NCBI RefSeq assembly: GCF_002858925.1
Contig: NZ_PJRS01000037.1
Span: forward strand, 1 to 62,005
Length of the DNA: 62,005 nt
Reading direction: 5' to 3'
Origin: Caulobacter zeae
GTDB lineage: Bacteria > Pseudomonadota > Alphaproteobacteria > Caulobacterales > Caulobacteraceae
Positions 34,577 to 43,172 of the stretch are shown here, piece by piece; within the stretch, counting starts at the first letter, position 1; every line of letters starts with the position of its first letter. A program made the position numbers and the translations under genes. The notes beneath the pieces are model-generated. The model made no database searches. It was not told the origin of the DNA and was given only the letters and a program-made list of their open reading frames with translations.

Positions 34577-34975
34577 ATGTCGATGAACGACCCCCTGAGC
34601 GACATGATCGCTCGCATCAAGAACGCCGCCCTGCGCAAGCGCAACAAGGTCTCGACGCCGGCTTCCAAGCTGCGCGCCCGCGTCCTCGACGTGCTGGCCG
34701 ACGAGGGCTACATCCGCGGCTACTCGCTGGTCGAGAAGCCCGGCGCGTTCCCCGAATTCGAGATCGAGCTCAAGTACTTCGACGGTGAGCCCGTGATCGC
34801 CGAGATCAGCCGCGTGTCCAAGCCTGGCCGTCGCGTCTATTCGTCGATCAAGGACCTCAAGCCGATCAAGAACGGCCTGGGCATCTCGATCCTGTCGACG
34901 CCGAAGGGCGTCATGTCGGACACCGCTGCACGCGACGCTAACGTCGGCGGCGAAGTCCTCTGCCGCGTCTACTAG
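34577..34975 (+). CDS. rpsH: 30S ribosomal protein S8
   Basis: 132 residues. [20 protein letters not shown] at the start and [19 protein letters not shown] at the end are conserved. S8 binds helix 21 of 16S rRNA and, in E. coli, represses the spc operon by binding near rplE. I could not identify a matching mRNA site here by eye. Confidence 0.98.
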   Translation: MSMNDPLSDMIARIKNAALRKRNKVSTPASKLRARVLDVLADEGYIRGYSLVEKPGAFPEFEIELKYFDGEPVIAEISRVSKPGRRVYSSIKDLKPIKNGLGISILSTPKGVMSDTAARDANVGGEVLCRVY

Positions 34976-34993
34976 GCGCGGGAGGGAAAGAGC

Positions 34994-35527
34994 ATGTCAC
35001 GTATCGGTAAGAAAGCCGTCGCAATCCCCTCGGGCGTGCAAGTCACGCTCGCGGGTCAGACGGTCACGGTGAAGGGCCCGAAGGGTCAACTCTCGTGGAC
35101 GATCGCCGACGAAGTCGAAGTCAAGCAAGAGGGCGCTGAGCTCCTGCTGACTCCGCGCGTCGACACGAAGCGCGCCAAGGGCATGTGGGGTCTGTCCCGC
35201 ACTCTGGTGGCCAACATGGTGCACGGCGTCACCGCCGGCTTCGAGGAAAGCCTCGAGCTGGTCGGCGTCGGTTACCGCGCCGCCATGAAGGGCACCGCCC
35301 TGAGCCTCCAACTCGGTTTCAGCCACGACGTGGACGTTGAGGCTCCGGCCGGCGTCACCTTCGCTGTGCCGAAGCAAACCGAAATCAAGATCGCCGGCAT
35401 CGACAAGCAGGCGGTCGGCGAGATTGCCGCGAAGATCCGCCGCATTCGTCCGCCTGAGCCGTACAAGGGCAAGGGCGTGCGCTATGCTGGCGAGAAGGTT
35501 CGCCGCAAGGAAGGCAAGAAGAAGTAA
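34994..35527 (+). CDS. rplF: 50S ribosomal protein L6
   Basis: 177 residues, standard. [17 protein letters not shown] at the start and [20 protein letters not shown] at the end are diagnostic. L6 lies near the factor-binding site and matures late in 50S assembly. AGGGAAAGAGC precedes the ATG; 3 bases to rplR. Confidence 0.98.
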   Translation: MSRIGKKAVAIPSGVQVTLAGQTVTVKGPKGQLSWTIADEVEVKQEGAELLLTPRVDTKRAKGMWGLSRTLVANMVHGVTAGFEESLELVGVGYRAAMKGTALSLQLGFSHDVDVEAPAGVTFAVPKQTEIKIAGIDKQAVGEIAAKIRRIRPPEPYKGKGVRYAGEKVRRKEGKKK

Positions 35528-35530
35528 GCC

Positions 35531-35881
35531 ATGGCGCTCTCTCCTCGTGAATCGGCGGCCAAGCGCGCTCAGCGCAACCGGACCCGCCTCAAGTCGCTGG
35601 CCAACGGCCGTCCGCGTCTGTCGGTCTTCCGCTCGTCCAAGAACATCTACGCTCAGGTCATCGATGATGAACGCGGCGTGACCCTGGCGTCGGCTTCCAC
35701 CCTGGAAGCCGAAGGCAAGGGCGCGGATAAGGACGCTGCGGCCGCCGTCGGCAAGCTCGTCGCCGAGCGCGCGATCGAAAAGGGCGTCAAGGACGTCGTC
35801 TTCGATCGTGGCGGCTACATCTTCCACGGACGGGTGAAAGCCCTGGCCGACGCCGCGCGCGAAGCCGGCCTGAACTTCTAA
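35531..35881 (+). CDS. rplR: 50S ribosomal protein L18
   Basis: 116 residues. [20 protein letters not shown] and [20 protein letters not shown] are the family blocks. L18 brings 5S rRNA into the 50S subunit with L5. The ATG is 3 bases after rplF; AAGCC is a weak ribosome-binding site, so reinitiation from rplF is likely. Confidence 0.98.
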   Translation: MALSPRESAAKRAQRNRTRLKSLANGRPRLSVFRSSKNIYAQVIDDERGVTLASASTLEAEGKGADKDAAAAVGKLVAERAIEKGVKDVVFDRGGYIFHGRVKALADAAREAGLNF

Positions 35882-35891
35882 GGGAAACACA

Positions 35892-36497
35892 ATGGCTCGT
35901 GGTGACCAACAGCGCGGTGAAGGCGGTCAACGCCGTGACCGTCGCGACCGCAACGCCCCCGAAGAGCGGGTCGACAGCGACATCGTCGAAAAGCTCGTCC
36001 ACATCAACCGCGTCGCCGCCACCGTGAAGGGCGGCCGTCGCTTCAGCTTCGCCGCTCTGATGGTCGTTGGCGACCAAAAGGGCCGCGTCGGCTTCGGTCA
36101 TGGCAAGGCGCGTGAAGTGCCGGAAGCCATCCGCAAGGCGACCGAAGAAGCCAAGAAGACCATGATCCGCGTCCCGCTCCGCGAGTCGCGCACCCTGCAC
36201 CACGACGGCGCTGGCCGTTGGGGCGCTGGTAAGGTCATGATGCGCGCTGCCCCTCCCGGCACGGGCGTCATCGCCGGTGGTCCGATGCGTGCGGTTCTCG
36301 AAACCCTGGGCGTCCAGGACGTCGTGGCCAAGTCGACGGGTTCCTCGAACCCGTACAACATGGTCCGCGCCACGTTCGAAGCCCTGAAGGTCCAGTCGTC
36401 GCCCCGCCAGATCGCCGCCAAGCGCGGCAAGAAGGTTGGCGACATCCTCGGCCGTCGCGCCGACGGCGCTTCGTCGCCGGAAGCCATCGAGGGCTAA
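35892..36497 (+). CDS. rpsE: 30S ribosomal protein S5
   Basis: 201 residues against 167 in E. coli, extended at both ends: an N-terminal charged stretch ([18 protein letters not shown]) and a C-terminal tail after KVGDILGRR. The double-stranded-RNA-binding core is [20 protein letters not shown] followed by [19 protein letters not shown]5 is important for decoding accuracy. It starts 10 bases after rplR, behind AAGGGAAA. Confidence 0.98.
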   Translation: MARGDQQRGEGGQRRDRRDRNAPEERVDSDIVEKLVHINRVAATVKGGRRFSFAALMVVGDQKGRVGFGHGKAREVPEAIRKATEEAKKTMIRVPLRESRTLHHDGAGRWGAGKVMMRAAPPGTGVIAGGPMRAVLETLGVQDVVAKSTGSSNPYNMVRATFEALKVQSSPRQIAAKRGKKVGDILGRRADGASSPEAIEG

Positions 36498-36500
36498 GTC

Positions 36501-36686
36501 ATGGCTGAAGCTAAGCAAGTCACGGTCCGCCAAACCGGCAGCCCGATCCGTCGCGAAAAGGACCAGCGCGCCACGCTCGCCGGTCTGGGTCTCAACAAGC
36601 TGGGCCGCGTGTCCACGCTGGAAGACACCCCGTCGGTCCGCGGCATGATCCGCAAGGTCGCGCACCTGCTGGAAATCGTCGAGTAA
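36501..36686 (+). CDS. rpmD: 50S ribosomal protein L30
   Basis: 61 residues. [20 protein letters not shown] and [20 protein letters not shown] match the short bacterial L30. It follows rpsE by 3 bases. A terminator-like hairpin comes 26 bases after its stop, so it may end one transcript segment of the spc operon. Confidence 0.97.
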   Translation: MAEAKQVTVRQTGSPIRREKDQRATLAGLGLNKLGRVSTLEDTPSVRGMIRKVAHLLEIVE

Positions 36687-36712
36687 GTCTGTTACACGAC
36701 GACCCAAGATCG

Positions 36713-36745
36713 CCACCCCGGTGAAAGCCGGGGTGGTTTTCGTTT
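36713..36745 (+). terminator. Terminator-like hairpin between rpmD and rplO
   Basis: A perfect 9-bp stem CCACCCCGG/CCGGGGTGG (36713-36721 with 36728-36736) closes a 6-base loop and is followed at once by TTTTCGTTT. It has all marks of an intrinsic terminator yet stands inside a conserved operon, so it probably works as an attenuator with read-through. Confidence 0.8.
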
Positions 36746-36750
36746 GAAGA

Positions 36751-36790
36751 AACCGCCCGAAAGGGCAGCCGAGTCCGGCCTCTTGGCCGG
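36751..36790 (+). promoter_or_regulatory. rplO leader with two small hairpins
   Basis: Downstream of the hairpin at 36713-36736 lie GCCC-GAAA-GGGC (36755-36766), a stem with a GNRA-type tetraloop, and CCGGCC-TCTT-GGCCGG (36775-36790). They are followed by the strong ribosome-binding site AAGGAGAGG before rplO. I find no clear promoter hexamers. The pair may be a regulatory leader for rplO, or simply stabilise mRNA. Confidence 0.45.
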
Positions 36791-36816
36791 GCGCAGATCT
36801 CCAAGGAGAGGCACAT

Positions 36817-37302
36817 ATGACCAAGCTGAACGAACTGGCTCCGGCTCCCGGCTCCACCAAGGGCCGCATGCGCGTCGGCCGCGGCCCGGGCTCGGGCAAG
36901 GGCAAGACCGCCGGTCGCGGTGTGAAGGGCCAGAAGGCGCGCTCGGGCGTCGCCATCAACGGCTTCGAAGGCGGTCAAATGCCGCTGCACATGCGCATGC
37001 CGAAGCGCGGCTTCAACAACCCCTTCCGTCTCGAGTTCGCTGAAGTGAACCTGTGGCGCCTGGAACAAGCCGTCGAAGCCGGCAAGCTGAAGGCCGGCGC
37101 TGACGTCTCGGTCGCCGACCTAGTCGCCGCCGGCGTCATCCGTCGCGAACTCGACGGCGTGAAGCTGCTGGGCAAGGGCGAAATCAAGTCGGCCCTGAAG
37201 CTGACCGTCTACTCGGCCACCGAAGCCGCCATCAAGGCCGTCGAGGCCGCCGGTGGTTCGGTCACCGTGACCAAGAAGGCCAAGGCGCAAGCCGAAGCCT
37301 AA
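36817..37302 (+). CDS. rplO: 50S ribosomal protein L15
   Basis: 161 residues (E. coli 144). The Gly/Lys-rich N-terminus [20 protein letters not shown] and the block [20 protein letters not shown] are diagnostic. L15 is a mid-stage 50S assembly protein. It is separated from rpmD by 130 bases and from secY by 295 bases, unusually isolated for this operon; both gaps carry strong hairpins. Confidence 0.98.
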   Translation: MTKLNELAPAPGSTKGRMRVGRGPGSGKGKTAGRGVKGQKARSGVAINGFEGGQMPLHMRMPKRGFNNPFRLEFAEVNLWRLEQAVEAGKLKAGADVSVADLVAAGVIRRELDGVKLLGKGEIKSALKLTVYSATEAAIKAVEAAGGSVTVTKKAKAQAEA

Positions 37303-37311
37303 GACCACAGA

Positions 37312-37454
37312 GTCATCCCGAGCCGCCCAGCCAGATCGTCCTGGCGGGCGGCCCGGGAGCCGGGCGGGGTAGGGGCCTTTGCGCACCAGCTCGCCATAAA
37401 GCCCCATCGGGATGACGTTCTTTCGAGGCTCGCCGTGACATCACGGCGAGCCTC
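37312..37454. repeat. Inverted-repeat element and strong hairpin between rplO and secY
   Basis: Two structures fill this gap. GTCATCCCGA (37312-37321) faces TCGGGATGAC (37407-37416) around a G/C-rich centre, like a REP element. Then GAGGCTCGCCGTGA (37425-37438) pairs perfectly with 37441-37454, a 14-bp stem with a minimal loop. No T-run follows on the plus strand. The hairpin could stabilise the upstream mRNA end, pause RNA polymerase, or be a mobile palindrome. Confidence 0.75.
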
Positions 37455-37597
37455 ACCTATGTGTGGCTCCGCACTGGGGCCTACGCCCAGCGATCGGCGA
37501 TTCCGCCGGCGCTTCGGCCAGGCCCCGTACAATACTTGGAGCGCGCTCCGCCTCGTCGCCTTCGACGGTCGGCCGCGCTCTTGTCGTGGGGAATTGA

Positions 37598-38956
37598 ATG
37601 GCCTCGGCCGCCGAACAGCTCGCAGCCAACATGAACTTCGGGTCCTTCCAGAAGGCCACCGAACTTCACAAGCGCATCTGGTTTACGCTCATCGCCCTGG
37701 TGGTGTTCCGCCTGGGCACCTACGTGCCGATCCCGGGCATCAACCCGGACGCCTTCGCCAGCGCCTTCGCCGGCCAGTCGAAGGGCATCCTGGGCATGTT
37801 CAACATGTTCTCGGGCGGCGCCGTCGAGCGGATGGCCATCTTCTCGCTGAACGTGATGCCCTACATCAGCGCATCGATCATCGTGCAGCTGATGGGCTCG
37901 GTGTATCCGCCGTGGGAAAAGCTGAAGAAGGAAGGCGGCGAAGCCGGCCGAAAGACCCTCAACCAGTACACCCGCTACCTGGCGGTCATCCTGGCCCTGG
38001 TGCAGTCGTTCTCGATCGCCGTCGGCCTGCAGAGCCAGCCGAACCTGGTCTATTCGGAACTGCCGGGCTGGTTCTTCGTCCTGTCGACCGTGGTCTCGCT
38101 GACCGGCGGCACCCTGTTCCTGATGTGGCTTGGCGAGCAGATCACCAGCCGCGGCGTGGGTAACGGCGTCAGCTTGATCATCTTCGCCGGCATCGTCGCG
38201 GCCCTGCCGCGCGGTCTTGGCCAGCTGTTCGTCACCGCCCAGAACACCGGCAACTACTTCCCGCTGATGGTGATCTTCGTGCTCGCCGTGGCGGTGATCT
38301 TCGCCATCGTGTTCATGGAGCGCTCGCAGCGCCGCCTGCTGGTGCACTATCCCAAGCGCCAGCAAGGCAACCGCATGGTCGGTGGCGACAGCTCGTTCCT
38401 GCCGCTGAAGATCAACACCGCGGGCGTGATCCCGCCGATCTTCGCTTCCAGCTTGCTGCTTCTGCCGACGACCGCCATGCAGTTCCTAAATCCGGCGAAC
38501 CTGCCGAGCTGGGGCCAGTGGTTGCCGTCCGTGGTCGGCGCCATGCAGCACGGCCAGCCGCTGTTCATGGCCAGCTATGCAGGCCTGATCATCTTCTTCT
38601 CGTTCTTCTACACCTCGGTGGTGTTCAATCCGGACGAGACGGCCGAGAACCTGCGCAAGTACGGCGGCTTCCTGCCGGGCATCCGTCCGGGCAAGCGCAC
38701 TGCCGAGTACCTCGACTACGTGCTTACCCGCCTGACGGTGATCGGCGCGGCTTACATCACCGCCGTCTGTCTTTTCCCGGAAATCCTCATGGGCGCTCTT
38801 GGCAACAAGAACTTCGCCCTGGGCGGCACCTCGATCCTGATCGTAGTGACGGTGACCATGGACACCGTGGCGCAGATCCAGTCCCACCTGCTGGCGCACC
38901 AGTACGAGGGCCTGATCAAGAAGTCGAAGTTGCGCGGCGGCCGCGGCGGTCGCTGA
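37598..38956 (+). CDS. secY: Protein translocase subunit SecY
   Basis: 452-residue inner-membrane channel of the Sec translocon (with SecE and SecG), passing unfolded proteins across or into the membrane. Ten helices can be traced; helix 1 is IWFTLIALVVFRLGTYVPIP and the plug region follows. PYISASIIVQLMGSVYP and GVGNGVSLIIFAGIVAALPR are SecY signatures. The last cytoplasmic loop has FFYTSVVFNPDETAENLRKY and GFLPGIRPGK, the ribosome/SecA contact. GGGGAATTGA before the ATG gives a modest ribosome-binding site. It is followed by a terminator hairpin before adk. Confidence 0.98.
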   Translation: MASAAEQLAANMNFGSFQKATELHKRIWFTLIALVVFRLGTYVPIPGINPDAFASAFAGQSKGILGMFNMFSGGAVERMAIFSLNVMPYISASIIVQLMGSVYPPWEKLKKEGGEAGRKTLNQYTRYLAVILALVQSFSIAVGLQSQPNLVYSELPGWFFVLSTVVSLTGGTLFLMWLGEQITSRGVGNGVSLIIFAGIVAALPRGLGQLFVTAQNTGNYFPLMVIFVLAVAVIFAIVFMERSQRRLLVHYPKRQQGNRMVGGDSSFLPLKINTAGVIPPIFASSLLLLPTTAMQFLNPANLPSWGQWLPSVVGAMQHGQPLFMASYAGLIIFFSFFYTSVVFNPDETAENLRKYGGFLPGIRPGKRTAEYLDYVLTRLTVIGAAYITAVCLFPEILMGALGNKNFALGGTSILIVVTVTMDTVAQIQSHLLAHQYEGLIKKSKLRGGRGGR

Positions 38957-38974
38957 CGCAAGCGTGAAACCACC

Positions 38975-39013
38975 CGGAAGCCGGATTGTCACAATCCGGC
39001 TTCCGTTTTCTTT
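38975..39013 (+). terminator. Rho-independent terminator between secY and adk
   Basis: A perfect 14-bp stem (38975-38988 with 38992-39005, TCA loop) is followed by TTTTCTTT (39006-39013). It lies 19 bases after the secY stop. By sequence it is among the strongest terminators in the window, so adk expression needs read-through or its own promoter. Confidence 0.85.
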
Positions 39014-39079
39014 GAACGCATTCTAGGTCTGCCCTCGGTGAGGGGCGTCAGACCCTGGGAAACGCGTGAAGGGGCTTTT

Positions 39080-39649
39080 ATGAACTTGATCCTGTTTGGC
39101 CCTCCCGGGGCGGGCAAGGGCACCCAGGCCAAGCGACTGGTCGAGCAACGCGGCATGGTCCAGCTGTCGACCGGCGACATGCTGCGCGCCGCCATCGCCT
39201 CGGGCTCCGAGCTCGGGCAGAAGGTCAAGGGCGTGCTGGATCGCGGCGACCTGGTCACCGACGAGATCGTCATCGCCCTCATCGAAGAGCGCCTGCCCGA
39301 GGCCGAGGCGGCCGGCGGCGCCATCTTCGACGGCTTCCCGCGCACCGTGGCGCAAGCCGAGGCGCTGGACGTCATGCTGGCCAAGCGCGGCCAGAAGATC
39401 GACTCCGTCGTGCGACTCGAAGTAGACGAGCCCGCCTTGATCGAGCGGATCACCAAGCGATACGCGGAGCAGGGGCGGTCTGACGACAACCCCGAAACCT
39501 TCGTGAACCGTCTGGCCCGCTACAACGCCGACACCGCGCCGCTGCTCCCGTACTATCGCGAGCAGGGCAAGCTGGTGGAAGTGGACGGCATGGGGGCGGT
39601 GGAAGCCGTCGCCGCTTCGATCGACGCGACCCTCACGGTCGTGGCGTAA
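39080..39649 (+). CDS. adk: Adenylate kinase, short form
   Basis: 189-residue cytoplasmic enzyme for ATP + AMP = 2 ADP. The P-loop is GPPGAGKGTQ at the N-terminus, AMP binding is in LSTGDMLRAAIASGS and GFPRTVAQAEALD. The LID is the short type (ITKRYAEQGRSDDNPETFVN) without the zinc-binding insert of long forms. The ATG at 39080 begins MNLILFGPPGAG; upstream in-frame codons are not conserved. AAGGGG precedes the start. Sits between secY and rpsM as in many bacteria, but isolated by strong hairpins on both sides. Confidence 0.97.
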   Translation: MNLILFGPPGAGKGTQAKRLVEQRGMVQLSTGDMLRAAIASGSELGQKVKGVLDRGDLVTDEIVIALIEERLPEAEAAGGAIFDGFPRTVAQAEALDVMLAKRGQKIDSVVRLEVDEPALIERITKRYAEQGRSDDNPETFVNRLARYNADTAPLLPYYREQGKLVEVDGMGAVEAVAASIDATLTVVA

Positions 39650-39657
39650 GTTTTAAT

Positions 39658-39682
39658 GGAATCCGTTCCCAGAACGGATTCC
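39658..39682. other. Hairpin downstream of adk
   Basis: GGAATCCGTTC (39658-39668) pairs perfectly with GAACGGATTCC (39672-39682) around a 3-base loop, 9 bases after the adk stop. No T-run follows on the plus strand, so it is not a standard terminator; it directly precedes the alpha operon promoter and could protect the adk mRNA end or reduce read-through. Confidence 0.6.
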
Positions 39683-39686
39683 GCCA

Positions 39687-39714
39687 TTGACGGATGCGCA
39701 ACGATCCCTATAAC
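39687..39714 (+). promoter_or_regulatory. Promoter of the alpha operon (rpsM-rpsK-rpoA-rplQ)
   Basis: TTGACG (39687-39692) and TATAAC (39709-39714) with 16 bases between form the best sigma70-type promoter match in the window. A start near 39721 gives a leader of about 100 bases before rpsM. It would supply rpoA independently of the S10-spc transcript. Confidence 0.7.
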
Positions 39715-39821
39715 GGGGCGCTTCCGCGAAAGGGCGCGATCTGTGCGCGTCGGTCTGGGTCTTCGGATCGGGCCGAGCGCGCCGTTCGCGTCTTTGGTGC
39801 GTGACTAGGAGAACATTAGAC

Positions 39822-40190
39822 GTGGCCCGTATCGCAGGCGTCAACATCCCGACGAACAAGCGCGTTGTCATCGCGCTTCAGTACATTCACGGCATCGGCC
39901 CGAAGTCCGCGCGTGACATCGTCACGACCGTGGGCATCGAGGACGCCCGTCGCGTCAATCAATTGACCGACGCGGAAGTCCTTCAGATCCGTGAGACGAT
40001 CGACCGTGATTTCACCGTGGAAGGCGACCTGCGTCGCGAAAACTCGATGAACATCAAGCGTCTGATGGACCTGGCCTGCTACCGCGGCCTGCGTCACCGC
40101 AAGGGCCTGCCGGTCCGCGGCCAGCGCACCCACACGAACGCTCGTACCCGCAAGGGTCCGGCCAAGCCGATCGCCGGCAAGAAGAAGTAA
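39822..40190 (+). CDS. rpsM: 30S ribosomal protein S13
   Basis: 122 residues. [20 protein letters not shown] at the start and [20 protein letters not shown] at the tRNA-contacting C-terminus are diagnostic. The GTG at 39822 is chosen because the conserved protein begins there and AGGAGA lies 9 bases upstream. S13 makes bridges to the 50S subunit from the 30S head. First gene behind the promoter at 39687. No rpmJ (L36) gene precedes it. Confidence 0.97.
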   Translation: MARIAGVNIPTNKRVVIALQYIHGIGPKSARDIVTTVGIEDARRVNQLTDAEVLQIRETIDRDFTVEGDLRRENSMNIKRLMDLACYRGLRHRKGLPVRGQRTHTNARTRKGPAKPIAGKKK

Positions 40191-40203
40191 GGTAGCCTGA
40201 CCG

Positions 40204-40593
40204 ATGGCCAAGGAACCGGGTCGCGTTAAAAAGCGCGAACGCAAGAACATCACCTCGGGCGTGGCGCACGTGAACGCCTCGTTCAACAACACCATGATCA
40301 CCATCACGGACGCTCAGGGGAACACCATCTCCTGGTCGAGCGCCGGCATGATGGGCTTCAAGGGCTCGCGCAAGTCGACCCCGTACGCCGCTCAGATGGC
40401 CGCCGAAGACGCGGGCAAGAAGGCTGCGGAACACGGCGTGAAGACCCTGGAAGTCAACGTTTCGGGTCCGGGTTCGGGTCGCGAGTCGGCTCTGCGCGCT
40501 CTGCAGGCCGTCGGCATGACCATCACGACGATCCGCGACGTCACGCCGATCCCGCACAACGGCTGCCGTCCGCCCAAGCGCCGTCGCGTCTAG
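40204..40593 (+). CDS. rpsK: 30S ribosomal protein S11
   Basis: 129 residues, standard. [20 protein letters not shown] and [19 protein letters not shown] are family signatures, and the end [18 protein letters not shown] is conserved. S11 lines the platform near the E-site mRNA. Starts 13 bases after rpsM. Confidence 0.98.
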   Translation: MAKEPGRVKKRERKNITSGVAHVNASFNNTMITITDAQGNTISWSSAGMMGFKGSRKSTPYAAQMAAEDAGKKAAEHGVKTLEVNVSGPGSGRESALRALQAVGMTITTIRDVTPIPHNGCRPPKRRRV

Positions 40594-40617
40594 TATTTTT
40601 TAGATCCAATTCTCCTT

Positions 40618-40644
40618 CGCCGGCTGCGTCAAACGCGGCCGGCG
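40618..40644 (+). promoter_or_regulatory. Hairpin in the rpsK-rpoA spacer
   Basis: CGCCGGC-T-GCG (40618-40628) pairs with CGC-G-GCCGGCG (40634-40644), a 10-bp stem with an opposed T/G mismatch and a TCAAA loop, placed 22 bases before the rpoA start. It could tune rpoA translation or mark a processing site. No T-run follows. Confidence 0.4.
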
Positions 40645-40666
40645 AGTCGCGTTCAAGGGACACCAC

Positions 40667-41683
40667 GTGATCGAAAGAAACTGGAACGAGCTGATCCGTC
40701 CTGAGAAGCCGCAGATCGAAACCGGCGCCGACGCGACCCGCAAGGCTCGTATCGTCGCTGAACCGCTCGAGCGTGGTTTCGGTGTGACGCTCGGCAACGC
40801 CCTGCGGCGCGTTCTCCTCTCGTCGCTGCAAGGCGCCGCCGTCACCGCCATCCAGATCGATGGCGTGGTGCACGAGTTCTCCTCGCTCGAGGGCGTTCGT
40901 GAAGACGTCGTCGACATCGTTCTGAATATCAAGCAACTCGCCGTGCGCATGCACGCCGAGGGCCCCAAGCGCATGACCCTGCGCGCCTCGGGCGCCGGTC
41001 CGGTCACCGCTGGCCAGATCGAAACCCCGGCCGACATCGAAATCCTCAACCCCGACCACGTGCTCTGCACGCTGGACGAGGGCGGTTCGGTGCGCATGGA
41101 GTTCACGGTCAACACCGGCAAGGGCTACGTCCCGGCCGACCAGAACCGTCCGGAAGACGCGCCGATCGGCCTGATCGCCGTCGACGCCCTGTACTCGCCG
41201 GTGAAGCGCGTGGCCTACAAGGTCGAGCCGACCCGCGAAGGCCAGCGCCTGGACCGTGACAAGCTGACCCTGGAAGTCGAGACCAACGGCGCCGTCACCC
41301 CGGTGGACGCCGTGGCCTACGCCGCTCGCATCCTGCAAGACCAGCTGCAGATCTTCATCACCTTCGAAGAGCCCAAGGCCAAGGCCGCGGACGAAACGAA
41401 GCCCGAGCTGCCGTTCAACCCGGCCCTGCTCAAGAAGGTCGACGAGCTGGAACTGTCGGTCCGTTCGGCTAACTGCCTGAAGAACGACAACATCGTCTAC
41501 ATCGGCGACCTGATCCAGAAGACCGAAGCCGAGATGCTCCGCACCCCGAACTTCGGTCGCAAGTCGCTGAACGAAATCAAGGAAGTGCTCGCCGGCATGG
41601 GTCTGCACCTCGGCATGGACGTGCCGAACTGGCCGCCGGAAAACATCGAAGACCTGGCCAAGAAGTTCGACGACCAGATCTAA
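40667..41683 (+). CDS. rpoA: DNA-directed RNA polymerase subunit alpha
   Basis: 338 residues. The N-terminal dimerisation and assembly domain (1-235) includes [20 protein letters not shown]. After a linker, the C-terminal domain has [20 protein letters not shown] and [20 protein letters not shown], which contact UP elements and activators. GTG start at 40667 behind CAAGGGA, matching the conserved [12 protein letters not shown]. Slightly longer than E. coli alpha (329). Lies 73 bases after rpsK. Confidence 0.98.
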   Translation: MIERNWNELIRPEKPQIETGADATRKARIVAEPLERGFGVTLGNALRRVLLSSLQGAAVTAIQIDGVVHEFSSLEGVREDVVDIVLNIKQLAVRMHAEGPKRMTLRASGAGPVTAGQIETPADIEILNPDHVLCTLDEGGSVRMEFTVNTGKGYVPADQNRPEDAPIGLIAVDALYSPVKRVAYKVEPTREGQRLDRDKLTLEVETNGAVTPVDAVAYAARILQDQLQIFITFEEPKAKAADETKPELPFNPALLKKVDELELSVRSANCLKNDNIVYIGDLIQKTEAEMLRTPNFGRKSLNEIKEVLAGMGLHLGMDVPNWPPENIEDLAKKFDDQI

Positions 41684-41708
41684 GATCGAGACTTTCGCGC
41701 TGAATCCG

Positions 41709-41757
41709 GGCCGCCTTTCAATCCCTCGGGACCGGAAGGCGGCCTGGGCCTTTTGAA
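41709..41757 (+). terminator. Terminator-like hairpin between rpoA and rplQ
   Basis: GGCCGCCTT (41709-41717) pairs with AAGGCGGCC (41736-41744); an inner TCCC/GGGA stem fills the loop. TGGGCCTTTTG follows, with a short T-run at 41751-41754. It resembles a weak terminator or an attenuator within the alpha operon, in a gap of 194 bases. Confidence 0.5.
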
Positions 41758-41877
41758 GCCGCTACGCGGCGGAGGGCCCCGGCGCATCGCTCTGAACTCG
41801 GCCGGGACGAGGCTGGGATTGGTGACCACCAGGCGCTTCATTCGCGCCGCTCGGGCTTAGAGCCCAGGAGATAGAAA

Positions 41878-42291
41878 ATGCGTCACGGCTACGCCCACCG
41901 CAAACTCGGCCGCACCTCGGCCCACCGCACCGCCATGTTCGCCAACATGTCGGCTTCGCTGATCAAGCACGAGCAGATCGTCACCACCCTGCCGAAGGCC
42001 AAGGAACTGCGTCCGATCGTCGAAAAGCTGGTCACCCTGGCCAAGCGCGGCGACCTGCACGCTCGTCGTCAGGCCATCAGCTCGGTTCGCGACGTCGAGC
42101 AAGTCGGCAAGCTCTTCGCCGTGCTCGGTCCGCGATACAAGGACCGTCAGGGCGGCTACATCCGCGTCCTGAAGGCCGGCTTCCGCTACGGCGACAACGC
42201 CCCGATGGCCGTGATCGAGTTCGTCGATCGCGACGTCTCGGAAAAGGGCAAGGACTCGGGTCCGGTCTACGCCAACGAAGCCGAAGACTAA
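41878..42291 (+). CDS. rplQ: 50S ribosomal protein L17
   Basis: 137 residues. [20 protein letters not shown] and [20 protein letters not shown] are diagnostic. L17 sits near the tunnel exit. The C-terminal 15 residues are acidic. Last gene of the ribosomal block; followed by a strong terminator after 23 bases. Confidence 0.98.
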   Translation: MRHGYAHRKLGRTSAHRTAMFANMSASLIKHEQIVTTLPKAKELRPIVEKLVTLAKRGDLHARRQAISSVRDVEQVGKLFAVLGPRYKDRQGGYIRVLKAGFRYGDNAPMAVIEFVDRDVSEKGKDSGPVYANEAED

Positions 42292-42314
42292 TCTTCAGCT
42301 CAGGCTGAAACGAG

Positions 42315-42343
42315 AAGGCCCCGGAGCGATCCGGGGCCTTTTT
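42315..42343 (+). terminator. Rho-independent terminator of the alpha operon
   Basis: AAGGCCCCGGA (42315-42325) pairs with TCCGGGGCCTT (42330-42340) around a GCGA tetraloop, followed by a T-run. Perfect 11-bp stem 24 bases after the rplQ stop. Clear operon end. Confidence 0.9.
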
Positions 42344-42359
42344 GCTGTTCGGAGTACGA

Positions 42360-42500
42360 CCCCTCTCTCTTTGAGAGAGGGAGGGGCCCGCCGCGCAGCG
42401 GTGGGAGGGTGAGAGGTTACGAGGTTGGACGATGTGCCGGGGCTCCGTCTGACGCCGTAACCCCTCACCCCGACCCTCTCCCTTTGGGAGAGGGAGCATG
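42360..42500. repeat. REP-like doublet after rplQ
   Basis: Two opposed units: a CCCTCTCTC-TTT-GAGAGAGGG hairpin, then CCGCGCAGCGG and GTGAGAGGTTAC, then after about 45 bases GTAACCCCTCAC and a CCCTCTCCC-TTT-GGGAGAGGG hairpin. The inner arms are near reverse complements, so the whole 140 bases can fold. CCGCGCAGCGGT also occurs in the element at 57936-58040. No gene is present. Confidence 0.7.
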
Positions 42501-42503
42501 CAA

Positions 42504-43172
42504 TCACCGGCTGACGATGATCCCGTCGAACTCGGGCAGCGCCAGCTTCAGCTTCTCGCGCGCGAAGGCGCCCGCCGTCAGCGGGCCGTGCATCTTGCCT
42601 GGGCCGTCGGGCTGGGCTTTGACGTAAAAGAACAGCGGCGTCTCGTCGGGGAGGTCGCGTCGGGCGATGACGACGTAGCGCTCGTCGCCGCCGTACTGGT
42701 CGATGCGCGGGCCCAGCACCGTTTCGCATGTGAGGGCGTCGCGCTCCCAGCACAGGCGCAGGGCCTCGCCGCGAGCGTCCGAGGCCAGGCGGTAGCGACC
42801 GGCGACGATCTCGTAGGTCCCCTGGAAGTCCAGCCAGCCCACGCCGCCCGCGCCGCGCACGTAGCGGGCGTCGCGCTCGACCCACTTGCCTTGCAGCTTC
42901 ACCTTCTCGCGGCACAGCGCGACGTCGGCGATGGAGGTCATCCGGCAGGCGGCGGGCTTGCGCTCGGCGGGGGAGGGTGGCGGCGTCGGGGCCGGCAGCC
43001 TGCGCGCCTCGGCCAGGGCCGCCTCGCGGGCGATGGCGGCCTTCTCGATGGTCGCCTGCTGCTCGGGCGAGAGCGTGAAGTCCGGCTGAGCGGCGCAGGC
43101 GGCGCCGGCGATCGCCATGAAGGCCGCCGCCCACGAAAGCCGGGCGACGGGGAGGGAAACCGATTTCGTCAT
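42504..43172 (-). CDS. Hypothetical exported protein
   Basis: 222 residues. The N-terminus (LSWAAAFMAIAGAACAAQPD) is a signal peptide; cleavage after ACA is likely, though the cysteine at residue 27 could alternatively make a lipoprotein. A Pro/Ala-rich linker follows (about residues 58-75), then a globular part with paired cysteines (CRMTSIADVALCRE and LCWERDALTCE). The end reads LKLALPEFDGIIVSR. I do not recognise a family. The ATG at 43172 overlaps the ABC permease stop by 4 bases (ATGA), so it is co-translated with the exporter and may be its periplasmic partner. Function unknown. Confidence 0.75.
   Translation of the reverse strand: MTKSVSLPVARLSWAAAFMAIAGAACAAQPDFTLSPEQQATIEKAAIAREAALAEARRLPAPTPPPSPAERKPAACRMTSIADVALCREKVKLQGKWVERDARYVRGAGGVGWLDFQGTYEIVAGRYRLASDARGEALRLCWERDALTCETVLGPRIDQYGGDERYVVIARRDLPDETPLFFYVKAQPDGPGKMHGPLTAGAFAREKLKLALPEFDGIIVSR

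Noticed and set aside
37435..38163. 242-codon plus-strand frame overlapping secY
   Set aside because: Out of frame with secY, and it begins inside a palindromic hairpin.
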